Positions 10,683 through 14,426 of a stretch of 14,426 bases of DNA are shown in pieces; positions within the stretch are counted from its first letter, which is position 1, and each line of letters opens with the position of its first letter. The stretch comes from Hemicentrotus pulcherrimus (lineage: Eukaryota > Echinodermata > Echinoidea > Camarodonta > Strongylocentrotidae). A model generated the notes under the pieces. The model saw only the letters and a list, made by a program, of their open reading frames with translations. It was not told where the DNA came from and made no database searches. A program made the position numbers and the translations under genes. The stretch lies in contig BEXV01003887.1 of the NCBI GenBank assembly GCA_003118195.1, positions 20,391-34,816 of the forward strand. The letters run 5' to 3'.

Positions 10683-10732
10683 CTTGCTTGCCGCATAATG
10701 GAAATACGCCTTGGCACTTTTACGCCTGTCAT
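10683..10732 (-). other. Candidate 5' coding exon ending at a consensus splice donor
   Basis: On the minus strand an ATG (complement of 10730-10732) opens a frame of 16 full codons, MTGVKVPRRISIMRQA. It runs directly into CAAG|GTAAGT (donor GT at 10682-10681), a near-perfect eukaryotic 5' splice site. Both edges are plausible, but the segment is only 50 bases and no matching downstream exon was recognised, so chance is a serious alternative. No family is recognised. Confidence 0.2.
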
Positions 10733-10871
10733 TATATTAAAAAAAAAAGGTGTATGACCCAACCTCAAATAGGTTGATTTTAAATGGCGTTTTTCGTTTT
10801 CTTTGTACATCAACATAATTTATGATTTGATTGCTGACGTCATCGACTACTTTACTAATGCATCTCGAATC

Positions 10872-11073
10872 GAGTACCGAAGGGCTAACGTCATATTCGC
10901 TCGTCGTCCTGGTTATTGTTTCTAAACAAGATAACCGGCGCATGAGGTTCACCGCGAAATGATTCAAGCAACGGGCTGGATTAGGGCAAGTTCTGAGTTT
11001 GGGGCTTGGTGTGATCGCCACACCAGTGTTTGGCACAAAATTGTTAGAACTGGCAACCATGATAACTTGGCTA
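10872..11073 (+). repeat. Dispersed ~200-bp repeat, copy 1
   Basis: This segment aligns with the reverse complement of 13919-14113. Shared blocks include CATATTCGC, CGTCGTCC, ACCGCGAAAT, ATTCAAGCAACG and GATTACC/GATCGCC-type stretches, with small insertions and deletions. Relative to copy 2 it carries frame-disrupting indels and an in-frame stop. The differences are not concentrated in third codon positions, which argues against a conserved protein. The minus-strand 107-codon frame overlapping it (10737-11060) is antisense to the frame open in copy 2. It is probably an old transposon or processed-sequence family. Confidence 0.75.
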
Positions 11074-11485
11074 GTATGACATCACGCTTTGGTACTCTAT
11101 AAATTAGGTACCTGTATAAAGTGTAATTCAAGGTCAACTATTATACACAAAATACTTATGCCCCGGACAACTACACATAGGACAAGTATCCCACGGATAA
11201 CTCCCCGATAACTACTCTTCGGTGATTTTTACGTAATAATGATTAAAGTCAGAGATGCTCTGATCGTGATTATCATGAAAAATTTAGTTTTGAAATAATA
11301 ATGGGCCAGAGTGCGTTATCCATGTTGTTGGTATTTATCAAATTCACCATTATAGAGTATTTAAGCAATGACACATTGTAATACCATGATATAGCCTTGC
11401 GTATTTTCAAGGTTAAATAATATGGATGTCCTAATAATAATTAAGTTTGTAAAGCGCTTATAACATTATATCTCTTCTGGTTGCC

Positions 11486-11945
11486 GTACTATGAACGGAA
11501 CTGCCGTACTCTGATCCTTCTATAGGAACGTACTACAACGTGACGGTAACGAGCATTATTATTAGCGGTAGTAGGAGCCCTCATCACACCAAACTAGTTC
11601 TCACTACGTTCTTGACCCGTAGAAAAGCGTAACACGGGATGTGGTCGGGGGAGAATGTATTAATAATATCTATAATACGAACTTAGCTCGTTCACAAACA
11701 GTCTTCAATACGTCCATCCCGTCTGTACCCCGTCCACAGTCAGTTCATATCAAGTTCAAAATGGATAAATTTGCCATTTTCAAACAGTCCAAGCCTGTCC
11801 GTAGTCTGTTTAAACCCGTTCTTAACTAGTTTTAATTCGTTCCCAATACGTCCAGACCATTCTAACTAGTTTGCAACTTGTTCTAAGTAGTTTGTAACCC
11901 GACCACCCCCGTTCAGAGAGTTCAACTCGTCCTCGTCTCGTTCTA
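11486..11945 (+). repeat. Degenerate array phased at about 10.4 bp (GTTC/GTCC units)
   Basis: A GTTC, GTCC, GTCT or GTTT core recurs at steps of mostly 10 or 11 bases. In the core block the G falls at 11679, 11690, 11701, 11712, 11721, 11732, 11743 and 11754. After a three-unit gap it resumes at 11787, 11797, 11808, 11818, 11829, 11839, 11850, 11869, 11880, 11890, 11901, 11911, 11920, 11929 and 11940. An outlying block has 11597, 11608, 11619 and 11629, and weaker phasing may begin near 11486. The commonest unit resembles GTTCTAACTA. The mean step in the core, about 10.4, equals the DNA helical repeat. A small hairpin AAAATGG/CCATTTT fills part of the gap. Frames read through the array are by-products. 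Confidence 0.75.
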
Positions 11946-12455
11946 TGTGTTAGTATATTTATTATTGTTGTAGTTAATGGTGTTGTTGTTGTTATTCGTG
12001 TCATTTTATCAACGATTATGCCGCCTGTTATGTTTGTGCATGAGTTACTTTGCGGGGGAAAAAGAGAGTTAGCGAAAGACATAAGCTATTCATGTTTTGA
12101 AAGAAACCATAAGAATATCACAACGTATTAGTTTCAAGAGTTCACTTTTCTTTAAAAAAATGATAAAATGTGCTCTTTAATTGTTATGTTTATTGTTTAA
12201 GTGTATACTCTCAAAAACTCTTGAAAAATACATCGACGAAAATATCCGATAGCACATTTTTCCTATATACCCATGGAAAGGCACGTTAGTAGAAAATTAT
12301 GGCAACTTTGTTAGTTCAAAGAACACAAGGAATGCACTTTATAAGTATGGGTTTGAACAGAAAAAGAGGATGTAGAATCAGTGAGGTGTGTCCGACCATG
12401 GGTCCGACTCTATACAAGTTAGTAATCCCAGTTTGTATACACGTATTAAGCTTAC
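11946..12455. other. AT-rich non-coding stretch
   Basis: It contains a short GTT microsatellite (about 11981-11995). Nothing gene-like was recognised here. Confidence 0.55.
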
Positions 12456-12720
12456 TTGCATCAGGATAAATCCCTGCTACGTCTGCTTGATTCCTTTTAA
12501 TGAATTCCAAAACCTTTTAAAACAACAAGTATCATACTAAAATACCAACAACAAAAAATGACAGGGTCGGTTTTATGCAATGTTTGAGTTCTTTGTGAAT
12601 TTTCCCATCCTCTGTTTGACAATTTTGAAGTATATCATTGTAGAAATCACCATATCTATCTCTTCGTGCAGTGCTAACGATTTCAGCAAGACCAAGAAGT
12701 TTTAAGAGCTGGAGTTCCAA
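12456..12720 (-). pseudogene. Possible decayed coding segment of unknown family
   Basis: On the minus strand an open stretch from about 12720 to 12532 reads with ordinary-looking codon use (for example LGLAEIVSTARRDRYGDFYN). It ends at a TGA. A second stretch in the same frame (12513-12456, starting VLEFIKRNQADVAGIYPDA) is preceded by AAAAG| and ends at GCAA|GTAAG, a good splice donor. Two in-frame stops separate the pieces over about 20 bases, too little for a normal animal intron. It may be a broken exon or exons, or simply a chance open run. I recognise no domain. Confidence 0.25.
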
Positions 12721-12973
12721 CTGGCAACAAATTATTCCAAGCAGCTGCCGTTTTCTAGCACAATATAATCTTCATGAGTGGTGCTACTTTGATGTCCGAG
12801 GTTCGAAGCCGCCAATATAATTGGAAAGCTTGAGTAGTGATTTTTTCACAAAGAAATATCGTTACTATTTCACTTTTTATTTGAAATAACTAAAAAGGAA
12901 AAGATGATAAAATATGTATAAAAAGCCTAATTGTGCCAAGAAATGTGCATACATAGTAAAGTAGAAGTTTTAA

Positions 12974-13342
12974 AGTTAAAGACCAGTTAAGGTTATGCGA
13001 TTGCATTGTGAAAGAAACGTTGTGGAATCGATCAGAAAAGGTTGATCATCTAGCATTTAGCATCTGCAAGGTTCAGAAATCATCAAAATGATAAGAAATT
13101 TGGCCCATTCTTCGTTAAGTTACAAGCACTTTACACAGGAGGATGTATATGGGACTACCCTAAATCTCTCACAGACCATGAAAGAAACAAATTTACCAAA
13201 TATATGTTATTAGTAGGCGGTTTCCCGGCAAATTTTTTGTCATCATGTATTTGTCAAAACATATTCTTTCACATGATTGGTAATGAGAGCTTCCATTTCA
13301 TTTTTTTTTAAATTGGGGCGTTTCCAATACTAGTCTTTACCT
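12974..13342. mobile_element. Second TTAA-flanked MITE, Kolobok/T2-like
   Basis: The left end reads AGTTAAAGACCAGT and the right end, reverse-complemented, reads AGGTAAAGACTAGT. They match at 12 of these 14 positions. Both sides carry TTAA (12970-12973 and 13343-13346). The 369-bp interior has no coding capacity and includes a T-run at 13301-13310. The TTAAAGGTAAAGAC end resembles the T2-MITE pattern and the ends of the 8324-8867 element, but the interior is unrelated, so this is a distinct family. The short and imperfect inverted repeat makes it less certain than the first element. Confidence 0.65.
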
Positions 13343-13346
13343 TTAA

Positions 13347-13849
13347 TAGGTGAAAATTCTAAAACCTACAATTTGACACTTTTCCGGTTACTTCCGGCTC
13401 ACGGAAATGAAAGGTGAATTTGTTCTTGTACAGTTCCTTATGATGTTATATATAAGATTAGTGCCCACAAATGCCCAGTCGAGTAATTATGATTGCTATT
13501 TCAGGAAATTTTACTCCATTTCTTTTCGCTTGCAGACGAGTGGTAGCGAAAAGTAATTATCATTATCATTATAAAAACACACCTCCCTTTGAAAGTGGCC
13601 AGTTAGTTTGCAGCAGGAATCTTTTGTCTACGTATCAACAAGAACGATTCAGTTAAGCACATGCCTGACGTACTTTCTCCTGGCGGCATCGAAGATGGTA
13701 CAAAGGGAATGAGCTAGATATGACTCCATCTTTTAAAACTCATTGGAAAGACTGAGTCTATTTCTCCCATAGAGAACCAAAGTGTGGCGTCATATTAGCC
13801 AATACGTTAAGTTTGATCGTTCTAAACAGTTTTAGGCTAAACAATAGGG
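13347..13849. other. Non-coding stretch without recognisable genes
   Basis: Only a short plus-strand frame (13471-13656) is open here, with no recognisable domain. No repeats of note were seen. Confidence 0.5.
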
Positions 13850-13955
13850 ACTTTTAGATTTGCGTGAATTGATACGTGTGACGTCCATTCAAGGCAGTGC
13901 ATTAAAAGAACGTCGATCGTAGCAATTCACGTAGTTGTTGCGCAAATCTAAAAGT
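13850..13955. repeat. Fold-back repeat overlapping the edge of copy 2
   Basis: The left arm 13850-13884 reads ACTTTTAGATTTGCG then TGAATTG and GACGT. The right arm 13911-13955 is its reverse complement, with 11 extra bases inserted after ATTTGCG. The 15 outer bases match perfectly. The loop is about 26 bases. The right arm lies mostly within dispersed-repeat copy 2, so the left arm is a partial inverted duplicate of that copy's end. Confidence 0.75.
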
Positions 13956-14113
13956 GCCTAATGGCGTGGTAATCCCACCAGCGCCAAGCAATGAATTTGC
14001 CTTGCTCCAGTCCGTTGCTTGAATGATTTCGCGGTAAACCTCTTGCACAGGCTCTGTTGTTTGTAACCAGTAACCTGGACGACGTGCGAATATGAATAAG
14101 TACGTCGGTTCTC
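13919..14113 (-). repeat. Dispersed ~200-bp repeat, copy 2 (inverted relative to copy 1)
   Basis: This is the reverse-complement counterpart of 10872-11073. On the minus strand it is open for 76 codons from an ATG (14132 to 13902) and includes a segment beginning VQEVYREIIQATDWS. I recognise no family in it. Because copy 1 is frame-broken and the differences ignore codon position, the open frame here is more likely a residue or chance than an active gene. It could retain part of an old transposon protein. Confidence 0.75.
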
Positions 14114-14426
14114 TATAGGGTAACTTGTACATCTTGGTTGTTGGCCGATTGTGAGTTTATTGGATTTGAAAAACACAATCATTACACAAACTACCTGGTG
14201 TATACAGTTGGAGTAAAGATTTTTATTTTTTGTTTGCGATATCTTTTCACCGGTGGTATTGAGGCCAAATCCGCTAATCTTCAAATTAGTGACATGAAAG
14301 GAAATAAAATAATAGAAAAGAAAATCGACTGTCAGATGTCAGGTGATTTATCATGTTTATAATGCGAAGCTTGCTATCAATAACCCTTAATGCAATTATC
14401 CGGGTCAACTGGGTGTCGACTGCTGT
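14114..14426. other. Non-coding right end
   Basis: Overlapping short frames on both strands show no recognisable domain. Nothing further was seen up to the window edge. Confidence 0.5.

Noticed and set aside
11641..12082. Open frames on both strands across the phased array (11641-11829 plus, 11822-12082 minus)
   Set aside because: They are by-products of the array and its flank, and the peptides show no recognisable domain.
12798..12808. Perfect B-box-like GGTTCGAAGCC
   Set aside because: No A box or tRNA-like stems lie at a suitable distance upstream, so there is no support for a tRNA or SINE.

Overview
The window looks like non-coding DNA from an animal nuclear genome. It is AT-rich, dense in stop codons in all frames, and has no open frame above 134 codons, no convincing complete protein gene and no bacterial operon layout. 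Two tRNA-derived SINE remnants, two TTAA-flanked inverted-repeat elements of Kolobok/T2-MITE type, microsatellites and fold-back repeats all point to a metazoan. The SINE body resembles those common in marine invertebrates (echinoderms, molluscs, lower deuterostomes). The exact clade is inference, not read from the sequence.

Layout. The left end (1-115) resembles the 3' tail of a non-LTR retrotransposon ending in an AATAC microsatellite. From about 907 there is a possible DNA-transposon end, followed by a fold-back repeat (1284-1441), a four-copy 18-bp tandem repeat (1441-1516) and a small palindrome (1532-1562). About 1563-5460 is nearly featureless apart from CATTT and GA microsatellites. 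A plus-strand tRNA-derived SINE lies at 5468-5665, and a minus-strand tRNA-Ser-like SINE head at 7465-7549. A 544-bp MITE with clear terminal inverted repeats and TTAA duplications occupies 8324-8867.

The right third is the most structured part. Two diverged copies of a ~200-bp repeat lie in opposite orientation (10872-11073 and 13919-14113). Between them are a ~10.4-bp phased GTTC/GTCC array (core 11679-11945), a possible decayed coding segment on the minus strand (12456-12720) and a second TTAA-flanked MITE (12974-13342). A fold-back (13850-13955) adjoins the outer repeat copy.

No pathway can be reconstructed. The window is best read as intergenic or intronic DNA shaped by successive small transposon insertions. 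The most unusual feature is the helically phased array. The two MITEs are the best-supported calls.
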